A stretch of 22,812 bases of DNA from Archangium sp. (GTDB taxonomy: Bacteria; Myxococcota; Myxococcia; Myxococcales; Myxococcaceae): NCBI GenBank assembly GCA_016793585.1, contig JAEUJR010000869.1, forward strand, positions 1 to 22,812. The letters are read 5' to 3'. A program made the translations under genes and the position numbers. Of this stretch, positions 1 through 6,993 are shown piece after piece. Every line of letters starts with the position of its first letter. Position 1 is the first letter of the stretch. The notes beneath the pieces are model-generated. The model worked only from the letters and a program-made list of their open reading frames with translations. It was not told where the DNA came from and searched no databases.

Positions 1-894
1 CTCTCTCCAGAACGCCTTCGCGACTCCACTCTTCGAGAACATCACGTCGAAGCCGTGAAATGCGCCGGTGATGACGTGCAGCTCGCACCGAACGCCCGCG
101 TCGTCGAGCCGCTTCGCGTAGGCGAGATCTTCATCGTGAAAGAGATCGAGCGTGCCCACGCCGATCCACGCGGGCGGAAGACCCGACAGGTCCTTCCGGC
201 GCGCGGCCGCGGCGTACTCGGAGGCTGACGGCGCTCCGGGCGCGTGCCCCAGGTAGACCGACCACGCGAAGGCGTTGCTGCCCTGCGTCCACACGCGCAC
301 GTTGCGAAGGTCGAGGTCGGTGCGCGTCACCGTGCGGTCGTCGAGCATCGGGTACACCAGCAATTGAAACGCAGGCCGCACTTCCTTTCGATCGTGCGCC
401 GCCAACGCCAGCGTCGCTGCGAGGCCGCCACCTGCGCTCGCTCCACCGAGAGCGATGCGGTTCGGGTCGACGTTCAGGCGCGCCGAGTTCTGGTGCAGCC
501 AGCGCAGCGCCGCGTACGCGTCTTCGACGGCAGCAGGGGCCTGATGTTCGGGCGCCAGGCGATACCGCACCGCCGCGATGGTGATGCCAAGCTCACGCAC
601 GAACGCGAGGTTGTTCGTCTCGTCCTGCTCGGGGCTGCCGATGATGAAGCCGCCGCCGTGGGTCCACAGCATCGCGGGAGCTGGCGCCGCCAGGGACTTC
701 GGCTGGTACAACCGCAACGAGACGGCCGGCGATGCTCCGTTCGCAGGCACGTCGACGTCTTCGACCGTCACGTCGGGCAGCACGGGAATCGCGCCGAGCT
801 TCGTGCGCCCACGAATGAACGACACCATTCTCGGACCAAACGTTAAGTTCGGCATGAACCGGGCCAGCCAGATGTCTGGGTGAAACGCGCTCAC
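1..894 (-). CDS. Alpha/beta hydrolase, HSL (family IV) esterase/lipase, C-terminus beyond window
   Basis: Carboxylester hydrolase of the hormone-sensitive-lipase type; the substrate cannot be told. The 298 visible residues carry the oxyanion-hole motif HGGG (79-82), the nucleophile elbow GGASAGG (Ser153), a probable acid in TLDLFHDED (Asp250) and the catalytic His in AFHGFD (His280), in the order and spacing of the family. These proteins are usually 300-330 residues, so only a short C-terminal piece is missing past base 1. The start is GTG at 894, overlapping the TGA of the upstream gene (GTGA, 891-894), with a perfect AGGAGG seven bases before it; this indicates translational coupling. No signal peptide is visible, so it is probably cytoplasmic. 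The catalytic residues are seen directly; esterase activity is inferred from the family. Confidence 0.93.
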   Translation of the reverse strand, partial: MSAFHPDIWLARFMPNLTFGPRMVSFIRGRTKLGAIPVLPDVTVEDVDVPANGASPAVSLRLYQPKSLAAPAPAMLWTHGGGFIIGSPEQDETNNLAFVRELGITIAAVRYRLAPEHQAPAAVEDAYAALRWLHQNSARLNVDPNRIALGGASAGGGLAATLALAAHDRKEVRPAFQLLVYPMLDDRTVTRTDLDLRNVRVWTQGSNAFAWSVYLGHAPGAPSASEYAAAARRKDLSGLPPAWIGVGTLDLFHDEDLAYAKRLDDAGVRCELHVITGAFHGFDVMFSKSGVAKAFWRE

Positions 895-1343
895 GACGAG
901 GCCTCCTGCGACAGGTTCAAGAACATCAACAGCCGCGTCAGCCGCTCGAGGGCGTGCAGTGTCTGGGGTGAGATGCTGCCGTCTTTCGCCTGCGCGCGCG
1001 CGAGCTTCAGCGCCTTCTGCTCGTCGTCGAGGTCGAGCGTCTCTGCGAGCCTGCGGCGGCGCGCGAACACCTCGGCGATGAAGGCCTGCGCGTCACCTTC
1101 CGAGACCTCACCAGCCTCGAGCTGCTGCAGCGCGAGGCAGCGGAACCTGCGGCACGTCGCAGGCCGTTCTTCGTAGACGCGGCACGACACGCCCTCGAGC
1201 GCGCGGCACGGCTGCGTCATCGACGCCCCCCCACGCTTCAACGAGACCTTGCCCTTCAAGCGCGAGGCCTCACCGGCTTCGAGCGGCACGGTGCTGAAGA
1301 GCGTTCCGTCGCAGCACAGCCCGCACGAGAGACACAGCGACAT
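891..1343 (-). CDS. YkgJ-family cysteine-cluster protein
   Basis: Small soluble protein of 150 residues with the cysteine pattern of the YkgJ (zinc/iron-chelating) family: C4, C7, C10, C11 in CLSCGLCCDG, then C46, C54, C64 and C69 in a second cluster ending ATCRRFRCLAL. The family is thought to bind a metal or Fe-S cluster through these residues; its reaction is unknown. The C-terminal half is helical and charged without recognised motifs. An in-frame extension upstream to 1460 exists but is Arg-rich non-coding-like sequence, and the ATG at 1343 has an excellent AGGAGGTG before it, so the short start is preferred. Its stop overlaps the GTG of the hydrolase, forming a two-gene unit transcribed away from the vault-like gene. 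Confidence 0.9.
   Translation of the reverse strand: MSLCLSCGLCCDGTLFSTVPLEAGEASRLKGKVSLKRGGASMTQPCRALEGVSCRVYEERPATCRRFRCLALQQLEAGEVSEGDAQAFIAEVFARRRRLAETLDLDDEQKALKLARAQAKDGSISPQTLHALERLTRLLMFLNLSQEASS
902..907 (-). promoter_or_regulatory. Ribosome binding site fixing the GTG start of the hydrolase
   Basis: On the minus strand this reads AGGAGG, seven bases before the GTG at 894. It lies inside the 3' end of the upstream cysteine-cluster gene. It decides in favour of the overlapping GTG start over the ATG codons further in (for example residue 14 or 23 of the protein). Confidence 0.75.
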
Positions 1344-1347
1344 CGAG

Positions 1348-1355
1348 CACCTCCT
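1348..1355 (-). promoter_or_regulatory. Ribosome binding site fixing the start of the YkgJ-family gene
   Basis: Minus-strand AGGAGGTG four bases upstream of the ATG at 1343. It rules out the 39-residue N-terminal extension that an open frame would allow. Confidence 0.75.
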
Positions 1356-1443
1356 GTTCCGCGACGGCGCAGCTTGCCTCGTTGCGGCCTGGCCCGTTGC
1401 CCTGAAACGGCGCGCCCCGCCCGTCTTCCCTGCGAGCCGACGC

Positions 1444-1459
1444 TGGCACCTGACTCGCA
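1444..1459 (+). promoter_or_regulatory. Probable sigma-54 (-24/-12) promoter of the vault-like gene
   Basis: The sequence TGGCACCTGACTCGCA matches the sigma-54 consensus TGGCACG-N4-TTGCA at all but two defined positions and has the invariant GG-N10-GC spacing (GG 1445-1446, GC 1457-1458). Transcription would begin near 1470, giving a leader of about 26 bases that contains the AGGAG at 1485-1489 before the ATG at 1496. No bacterial enhancer-binding-protein site was recognised upstream. A chance match is possible but unlikely at this position and orientation. Confidence 0.6.
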
Positions 1460-1495
1460 CCGAGGCAGGGCTCCACTTCGCTGCAGGAGCCCACC

Positions 1496-3646
1496 ATGGC
1501 CGACCGTGACGTCCGCGAGCGCGACATTCTCATCGCTTCCAACGAGTACGCCTACGTGCAGGACCTCACCAAGGGCGACATCGTGCTCTACGTGGGGCCG
1601 ACGAAGATCTCGCTCTCGAACACCGAGCGGCTCGTCGACTTCAAGGCCGAGCGCTTCACGCCGGTGCGCGGAGAAGACGGCGCCTCGGGCGTGTGCCCCT
1701 TCGTCGCCGCCTCGAGCACGCAGTACGTGGTGCTCGAGAACCCCGCGAAGGACGCGGCGACGAGGCCGGTGAAGGGCAGCAACTCGGCCATCGAGCTGTT
1801 GCAGGGCCGGCGCGTCGTCGTGCCTGGCCCGGCATCGTTCCCGCTGTGGCCGGGCCAGAAGGCGCGCGTCGTCGCGGGCCACGAGCTGTTCGAAGACCAG
1901 TACCTGCGGGTGCGGGTGTACGAGCGCATCGAAGGAGACCCGGCCGCCATCGGCACCGAGCGCATCGTCAAAGGCAGCGAGGTGAGCTTCTACCTGCCGA
2001 AGACGGGGCTCGAGGTGTTGCCAGACGCGGGCGGCTCGTACGTGCGCAACGCGGTGTCGCTGCTCGACGGCCAGTACTGCGTGCTGCGTGGGCCGCGTGG
2101 GCAACGGCGCTTCGTGCGCGGGCCGGGCGTCGTCTTCCCCGAGGCGTGGGAGGAGTTCGTCACGCTGCAGAACACCCGCGTCTTCTCGGCGTACGCGATG
2201 CGCAAGGACAAGGGCCTGCACGTGCGCGTGGTGAAGACGTTCGAGGCGAAGGCGGGCGAGCAGGTCGTGCCGGGCACGTACACCGCGGGCCAGGAGCTGT
2301 TCCTCTCGGGTCGCGAGGGCTTCTTCTTTCCCACCGAGGCGCTCGAGGTGCTGGGAGAGGTCGCGTCGATTCCCCTGGCCGAGAAAGAAGCCATCTACGT
2401 GCGCGAGCTGGCGACCGGTCAGATTCGCACCATCGCGGGGCCTGCGGCGTTTCTGCCCGACCCGACGAAGGTGCAGGTGGTGCAGCGGCCGCTCGACCCC
2501 GAGACGGTGAAGCGGTGGGGGCTCAAGGCCTACGACGGCAAACGGGCTCCGGCCATCACCATTCCCCCGAGCTACGCGGTGCTGGTGACGGCGAAGACGC
2601 GTCGCGAGGTGGTGAAGGGCCCGCAGGTGCGCATCCTCGACTTCGACGAAGAGCTCGGCGTGCTCGCGCTCTCGACGGGTACGCCGAAGACCGACGCGGC
2701 GACGCTGCCCACCTGCTTCCTGCTCGTCGACGGCAACAAGGTGTCTGACCGGCTCGAGGTGCGCACGAGCGACCACGTGCAGCTCGAGGTGCGGCTCTCG
2801 TATCGCGTGAGCTTCGCCAGCACCTCGGGCACCGACGACGCGCGGTGGTTCAACGTGAGCAACTACGTCGCGCTGCTGTGCGACCACCTCGGCAGCCTCG
2901 TTCGCGCCGCCGTTCGGGCCACCCCCATCGAGCGCTTCCACGCTGGCAGCACCGAGCTTCTGCGCGGCGCAGTGCTGGGCGAGAAGAAGGGCGACAAACG
3001 CACGGGCCGCGAGTTCGAAGAGAACGGCATGCTCGTCTACGACGTCGAGGTGCTCGAGGTGCAGATCCTCGATGGTGACGTCGACGAACTGCTGACCGAC
3101 GCGCAGCGCAGCGCCATCTCGTCCGAGGTGGCGCGCAAGAAGGAGGAGCTGCGGTTGGTGACGGAGCAGGCGAAGCACGCGGTCGACCGCGCCGTGTTCG
3201 AAGCCCAACGCCAGACACAGCACGCCGAGCTCGAGCTCGAGGCCGCGCGGCGGGCGCTGCTCGCGGCGAAGGCCGAGGCCAGGGTCGAGGCGGTGCGCAT
3301 CGAGGCGCTGGGCAAGGCGAAGACCGACGCCGACGCGCTCGAGCTGTCGAGCCAGGCGCAGGCAGCCGCGAAGGCGCGTCACGCCGAGGTCGAGGAGCGG
3401 GCCCTGGCGGCGCAGGTCAACGCGTTTCGCGCACAGATGGAGGCGATGCAGCCCGAGCTCGTCGCGACGCTCAAGAGCCTGGGCAATCAACAGCTCGCCG
3501 CGACGCTCACGCAGCACCTCGGGCCGCTCGCGATTCTCGGTGGAGAGAGCGTGGCCGACGTCGCCAGCCGGTTGCTGGCTTCACTCCCCGTTGGAGCGTC
3601 AGGCGCCGACCTCGCCGCAGCCACGCTCAAACGAAAGGCGGGATGA
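1496..3646 (+). CDS. Major vault protein (MVP)-like protein
   Basis: Homologue of the shell protein of the vault ribonucleoprotein particle. It has about seven MVP-type beta repeats in residues 8-395 (for example NEYAYVQDLTKGDIVLYVGP at 16-35 and KEAIYVRELATGQIRTIAGP at 297-316, both close to animal MVP repeat motifs). An SPFH/band-7-like shoulder follows (about 396-525, with VLALSTGTPK, then LEVRTSDHVQLEVRLSYRVS, then ENGMLVYDVEVLEVQ), then a long Ala/Glu-rich cap helix (about 530-655) and a short cap-ring region (655-716, with LTQHLGPLAILGG). Animal MVP is about 890 residues with nine repeats, so this form is shorter in the wall and the C-terminal tail. No signal peptide is present; it is expected to be cytoplasmic and to self-assemble. 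AGGAG lies six bases before the ATG. It converges on the next gene with a 3-base gap. Homology is clear to me by eye; particle formation and role are inferred. Confidence 0.88.
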   Translation: MADRDVRERDILIASNEYAYVQDLTKGDIVLYVGPTKISLSNTERLVDFKAERFTPVRGEDGASGVCPFVAASSTQYVVLENPAKDAATRPVKGSNSAIELLQGRRVVVPGPASFPLWPGQKARVVAGHELFEDQYLRVRVYERIEGDPAAIGTERIVKGSEVSFYLPKTGLEVLPDAGGSYVRNAVSLLDGQYCVLRGPRGQRRFVRGPGVVFPEAWEEFVTLQNTRVFSAYAMRKDKGLHVRVVKTFEAKAGEQVVPGTYTAGQELFLSGREGFFFPTEALEVLGEVASIPLAEKEAIYVRELATGQIRTIAGPAAFLPDPTKVQVVQRPLDPETVKRWGLKAYDGKRAPAITIPPSYAVLVTAKTRREVVKGPQVRILDFDEELGVLALSTGTPKTDAATLPTCFLLVDGNKVSDRLEVRTSDHVQLEVRLSYRVSFASTSGTDDARWFNVSNYVALLCDHLGSLVRAAVRATPIERFHAGSTELLRGAVLGEKKGDKRTGREFEENGMLVYDVEVLEVQILDGDVDELLTDAQRSAISSEVARKKEELRLVTEQAKHAVDRAVFEAQRQTQHAELELEAARRALLAAKAEARVEAVRIEALGKAKTDADALELSSQAQAAAKARHAEVEERALAAQVNAFRAQMEAMQPELVATLKSLGNQQLAATLTQHLGPLAILGGESVADVASRLLASLPVGASGADLAAATLKRKAG

Positions 3647-3649
3647 CGC

Positions 3650-4663
3650 TCACGGCTTCGAGTGCGCGAGGAGCCACGTGTAGATGCGCTCGGCGAACTG
3701 GTCGTTGAGGATGGGCAGGTGCCCGGCAGCGTTGATGATCCACAGCTCGGCTGCCGAGTTCGCAGGACAGCCGGTGAAACCTTCACGTTCGGTCTCGTCG
3801 CCGAGCAGCGCGGTGACAAGGTCGAGGTTGCCGCCGATGGGCGAGAGGTTCGTGCCCGTGCACCGGTTCTTCGCGCCCCACGTACGCACCGAGTTCTTCG
3901 CCGAGGGGTACGGCGGCTGGCCGACGGTGGCTCCGCCGAGGTAGTTGATGACGGGGTCGAGCGTGCCGTGCACCTGCAACACCGCGATCGGATCGGTCGG
4001 GTTGCACTTCGACGCGTCGGCCCAGACGTCTCCTGCGAGCGCGACGATGCCGGCGATGAGGTTCGAGCGGTCGCAGGCCAGCCGGTGCGCCATGAAGCCG
4101 CCGTTCGAGTGACCGACGAGGAAGATGCGCTTCGCGTCGACCGCGTAGCGCGCCTGCACGTCACGAATCACCGCGGTGAGGTACGCCACGTCGTCGTTCG
4201 TCTTGCCGAAGGCGCAGCACGCGTCGGTGGCGTTCCAGTACTGCTGCTGGGTGTCGTCACGAAGCCCGTTCGGCAACGCGACGAGGAAGGTGCGCTGCTG
4301 CGCGAGGCGAGAGAGGCCGAAGTACGCGTCCTGCACCTGCGCGGTCGCGGTGTACCCGTGGAGCACCACCACGAGCGGCACCGGTTGATCAGCGCGGTAG
4401 CCGACAGGCACCGTCACGTCGAAGGGCCGCATCAGCACGAGGGGATCTCTGCCAGCGTCGGCGACTCCGGCATCGATGACGAGCGTACCTGCATCGACGC
4501 CCGCGTCCGCGCCCGCGTCGACGACGACGACTCCCGAGTCCTGCAGCTGCACGCCCGCGTCTTCGACGACGACCACCATCACGCCAGAGTCGACCGGACC
4601 ATTCGGCGGCAACACCGGGGTGCACCCAACGACGAGCATCAGCAGAAGCACGAACCGCATCAT
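3650..4663 (-). CDS. Lipoprotein alpha/beta hydrolase, PHB depolymerase/LpqC (feruloyl-esterase-like) family
   Basis: Exported lipid-anchored esterase of 337 residues. Residues 1-14 form a lipoprotein signal with lipobox VVGC (Cys14). Residues about 20-75 are a low-complexity linker of Val runs and Asp-Ala-Gly repeats, typical of myxobacterial lipoproteins. The catalytic domain follows, with HGYTAT (102-107), nucleophile GHSNGG (Ser186), VHGTLDPVINY (Asp236) and AAGHLPI (His315), the arrangement of the polyhydroxybutyrate depolymerase/LpqC group; paired cysteines suggest disulfides. The substrate could be a polyester, a feruloylated sugar or another ester. Two adjacent ATG codons (4663, 4660) follow a GATGAGG sequence; the longer frame to 4705 would spoil the signal peptide. 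Confidence 0.9.
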   Translation of the reverse strand: MMRFVLLLMLVVGCTPVLPPNGPVDSGVMVVVVEDAGVQLQDSGVVVVDAGADAGVDAGTLVIDAGVADAGRDPLVLMRPFDVTVPVGYRADQPVPLVVVLHGYTATAQVQDAYFGLSRLAQQRTFLVALPNGLRDDTQQQYWNATDACCAFGKTNDDVAYLTAVIRDVQARYAVDAKRIFLVGHSNGGFMAHRLACDRSNLIAGIVALAGDVWADASKCNPTDPIAVLQVHGTLDPVINYLGGATVGQPPYPSAKNSVRTWGAKNRCTGTNLSPIGGNLDLVTALLGDETEREGFTGCPANSAAELWIINAAGHLPILNDQFAERIYTWLLAHSKP

Positions 4664-4731
4664 GGGCGCCTCATCGCACGGCGCCGACGTGGGAATCAAA
4701 GGCACGCGCTCGCGGGTGTAACCTCATTGGC

Positions 4732-5520
4732 ATGCCCTCGTTCCTGCATCGGCTGCTGCTCTTCGCGCTTCCAGCGTCGTGGGAGAAGGCGCGCACGTGG
4801 TCGACCGGCGCGGTGCTTCTGCCGATGCTCGTCGTCCAAGGGGTGCTGCAGGCGGGGCTCGGGCTGTACCGCGGCCTCGACTTCGAGACCGAGGCGCTCG
4901 AGCTGGCCCGCACCTGGGACTCGAAGTGGGACCCCATCATCGTCGAGGGCGGCACCGTTCGGGTCGACGGGCCCCGATTGCCTCGCTGGGACGGAGAGGG
5001 CCGCACGTTTCTGGTCGACCCCGACGAGAAGGTGCCGCGCGAGCTGATCACCGGCAAAGCGCTCATCGTGCGCCGCACCGTCATCATCGACACCGACCGC
5101 CGCGACCCCACGCCGGTCGCGCAGGTGATGGCGCTCATCGGTGAGGAGCGGCTGCGCATCGACTCCGCGTCGCTCGAGCACTTCCTCGTCGCGTGGAAGG
5201 GCCGGCTCCTCGCGGGAATGATGCTGCTGTTGAGCCTCTTCGGCGTCATCGGGCTCGCCATCACCGCGCCGCTGGGCGCCTTCCTCGCCAACCTGCTGCT
5301 GATGCCCTTTCGCGGGAAAGAGGCCGGGCTCACCAGCGACCAGGGCTTCCGCGTGGCGCTCGCGACGTTGTCGATTCGGCCCGTCGTCGAGCTCGGGCTC
5401 TCGCTCGCGGGCACCAGCGTCGGCTTCTGTCTGGGCCTGCTCGTGTGGCCGCTCGTCGCGACGGCGTTGGGTCTCTTCGCCCTGCGCAACCTGCCGACGA
5501 GCGCGCCGGTGTCAGGCTGA
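4732..5520 (+). CDS. Integral membrane protein, DUF1189-like
   Basis: Protein of 262 residues with one membrane helix near the N-terminus (about 25-45), a soluble extracytoplasmic stretch (about 50-155) and two to four hydrophobic helices at the C-terminal end (about 157-195 and 218-250). The soluble part contains the succession WDPIIVEGGTVRVDG, then RTFLVDPDEK, then LIVRRTVIIDTD, which recalls the DUF1189 family of uncharacterised membrane proteins; that assignment is tentative. No catalytic motif was seen. It is divergent from the lipoprotein esterase with 68 bases between starts, so the two may share a promoter region. No clear Shine-Dalgarno sequence precedes the ATG, so the start is moderately certain. 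The gene downstream begins 59 bases after its stop and may be cotranscribed. Confidence 0.8.
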   Translation: MPSFLHRLLLFALPASWEKARTWSTGAVLLPMLVVQGVLQAGLGLYRGLDFETEALELARTWDSKWDPIIVEGGTVRVDGPRLPRWDGEGRTFLVDPDEKVPRELITGKALIVRRTVIIDTDRRDPTPVAQVMALIGEERLRIDSASLEHFLVAWKGRLLAGMMLLLSLFGVIGLAITAPLGAFLANLLLMPFRGKEAGLTSDQGFRVALATLSIRPVVELGLSLAGTSVGFCLGLLVWPLVATALGLFALRNLPTSAPVSG

Positions 5521-5545
5521 GGTTTCACCGCGCCGCCGGGAGCTT

Positions 5546-5573
5546 CACTCTTCGACCGAAGTTCGAGAGAGTG
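5546..5573 (+). promoter_or_regulatory. Imperfect stem-loop just upstream of a start codon
   Basis: The arms CACTCTTCGA (5546-5555) and TCGAGAGAGTG (5563-5573) can pair over ten base pairs with one bulged G, around a seven-base loop. The right arm includes the purine-rich GAGAGAG that would serve as ribosome binding site for the ATG at 5580. It could attenuate translation of the next gene or act as a weak terminator for the gene ending at 5520; there is no T-run after it. Function is inferred only. Confidence 0.35.
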
Positions 5574-5579
5574 CCGCCC

Positions 5580-6383
5580 ATGAATCAGAACGAGCGCAAG
5601 CCCGCCCCCATCGGTCAGGAAGTTCCCAAGACGCCGGCCGATCGCGTGCGGTTGATTCAAGAGATGCAGCGCGCCGCCGAAGCCGCGCCGATGCAGCAGC
5701 AGGCGCCCGTGCAGCACACGCAAGCCGCCGCGCAGGCCCAGCAGGTCGCGCAGCCCTCGACGCTCGGTGACGCGTTCGCCGTGAAGCAGGTCAACGCCAT
5801 CGCGCAGGCGCTCGCCGCGAAGACGACCCCGACCGAGGCCACCACCTACGCGAAGCTGCAGAAGTCGACGCAGGCCCTCTTCGGCGGCTCCACCGACATC
5901 GAGGTGCTCGGCAACCCGTGGAAGGTGATTCCCTTCGGCGACTCGCTGCCCGCCCTCTTCGACGACGTGAAGGACGCCACGGTGAACGTGCCCGAGAAGG
6001 CCGTGCAGACCGAGTTCGGCGCGCTGTTCGAATTGGGCCTGACGCCGAAGGGCGCCGAGAAGCCCACGCAGAAGCGCGCGGTGCTGGTGAACGGCCAGGG
6101 CAAGCTCGCCGGCGCCGAGTGCAAGACGCCGCAAGACGCGACCCGCCTGCTCTCGACCGCGAAGTGGCTGCTGCCCGAGTCGGCCACGAAGAAGGACACC
6201 TCGTGGAAGGTGACGGCTGGCGTCGACTCCGCGTTCACGCTCGAGCTCGAGCGCGGCGTGGGCAAGACCCGCTCGACCGAACGCCTCGGCCTCGACAACT
6301 TCGGCCGCGTCACCACGCAGGGTCGCAAGGCCGACATCACCGTCGCCAACTACTTCCTCGATCGCTTCGACGCTGCCAGCTGA
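5580..6383 (+). CDS. Hypothetical soluble protein with Gln/Ala-rich N-terminus
   Basis: A 267-residue protein that I do not recognise. Residues 1-60 are polar, Pro/Gln/Ala-rich and probably disordered; residues 62-100 look helical (KQVNAIAQALAAKTT); residues about 105-262 look like a compact mixed fold (DIEVLGNPWKVIPFGDSLPA early on, VTAGVDSAFTLELERGVGKT late). It has one cysteine (181), no signal peptide and no membrane segment, so it is likely cytoplasmic. The start is the ATG at 5580 after GAGAGAGTG; an open extension upstream to 5193 runs out of frame through the previous gene and is non-coding. It ends 16 bases from the convergent operon on the other strand. Confidence 0.78.
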   Translation: MNQNERKPAPIGQEVPKTPADRVRLIQEMQRAAEAAPMQQQAPVQHTQAAAQAQQVAQPSTLGDAFAVKQVNAIAQALAAKTTPTEATTYAKLQKSTQALFGGSTDIEVLGNPWKVIPFGDSLPALFDDVKDATVNVPEKAVQTEFGALFELGLTPKGAEKPTQKRAVLVNGQGKLAGAECKTPQDATRLLSTAKWLLPESATKKDTSWKVTAGVDSAFTLELERGVGKTRSTERLGLDNFGRVTTQGRKADITVANYFLDRFDAAS

Positions 6384-6399
6384 GCCGAGCCGGCTCGCT

Positions 6400-6993
6400 T
6401 CACTGCGGCACCGAGCCATCGAGCCCGTCGCACGACGAGACGGAGCGGAAGAAGTTCGTCCGTGAGCCGTCCTCGAGCGCAAACCCCGGCTCCTCGTCGC
6501 TGGCGCGCGCGAAGTGGCGAACGTCGAGCAGCTCGAGGCCGATGATGCCGCCGTCGTCGTCCTCCACCTGCCCAGCGTCGATGAGGCCCGCGTCCCACGT
6601 GAACTCGTAGCGGTAGGTGGCCGACTGGTTCACCGGGAAGCACGCCGTCGCGCGCCATCGACCACCGCCGCGGGTGAGCGCGATGCCCGAGGAGAACGTC
6701 GGCAGCGCCAGTCGAAGCTCGCCCGCCACGCCGCCCGCGGCCTCGCGGTCAGAGATGCTGAAGTTCGTCGTGCAGCACCGCGTGTCGACGACGATGGTGC
6801 CGCTGTCGATGGCGGGAATCGACGCGTCGAAGACGAAGTCCTCGGGCAGGTCGGGAATGCCGCTGTTCTGCGTCGGGCCGTCGTACACCGGCCGTGCCTC
6901 GGCGCCCGCGTCCTCCTCGGGCGTGACGACGGGCGGCGGCGGGCACGCGCTCAACGCGAGCAGCACCGGAAGCGCGAGTCGCGTCGGGCTCAT
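6400..6993 (-). CDS. Small lipoprotein, last gene of the surface-protein operon
   Basis: A 197-residue lipoprotein with signal MSPTRLALPVLLALSAC (lipobox LSAC, Cys17), a Pro-rich and acidic linker, and a single domain at about 70-160. The stretch LRLALPTFSSGIALTRGGG, RWRATACFPVN, then ATYRYEFTWDAG resembles the early-set/glycogen-binding (CBM48-like) beta-sandwich pattern of a small strand, a Trp in G-x-W-x-A and a YxYxFxxD end; this is a weak match. Its ATG overlaps the TGA of the 677-residue gene (6990-6993) and GGGAG precedes it. It is probably exported to the outer membrane together with the other operon products. Its role is unknown. Confidence 0.82.
   Translation of the reverse strand: MSPTRLALPVLLALSACPPPPVVTPEEDAGAEARPVYDGPTQNSGIPDLPEDFVFDASIPAIDSGTIVVDTRCCTTNFSISDREAAGGVAGELRLALPTFSSGIALTRGGGRWRATACFPVNQSATYRYEFTWDAGLIDAGQVEDDDGGIIGLELLDVRHFARASDEEPGFALEDGSRTNFFRSVSSCDGLDGSVPQ

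Noticed and set aside
1256..3517. 753-residue open frame antisense to the vault-like gene
   Set aside because: Arg/His/Leu-rich translation typical of antisense frames in GC-rich genes, no recognisable motif, and the opposite strand has clear MVP homology.
3644..3655. Possible transcription terminators in the convergent junctions at 3647-3649 and 22581-22583
   Set aside because: Only three bases separate the stops and no hairpin with a T-run is visible; termination must occur within the opposing genes or by Rho.
4490..4600. Short GC-rich direct repeats that might be a CRISPR-like or regulatory array
   Set aside because: They encode the Asp-Ala-Gly and Val-rich linker of the lipoprotein esterase and are in frame with it; there are no spacers.
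4671..6482. 603-residue minus-strand open frame opposite the DUF1189-like and unknown genes
   Set aside because: No plausible start signal or motif; the plus-strand products have membrane-protein and globular character.
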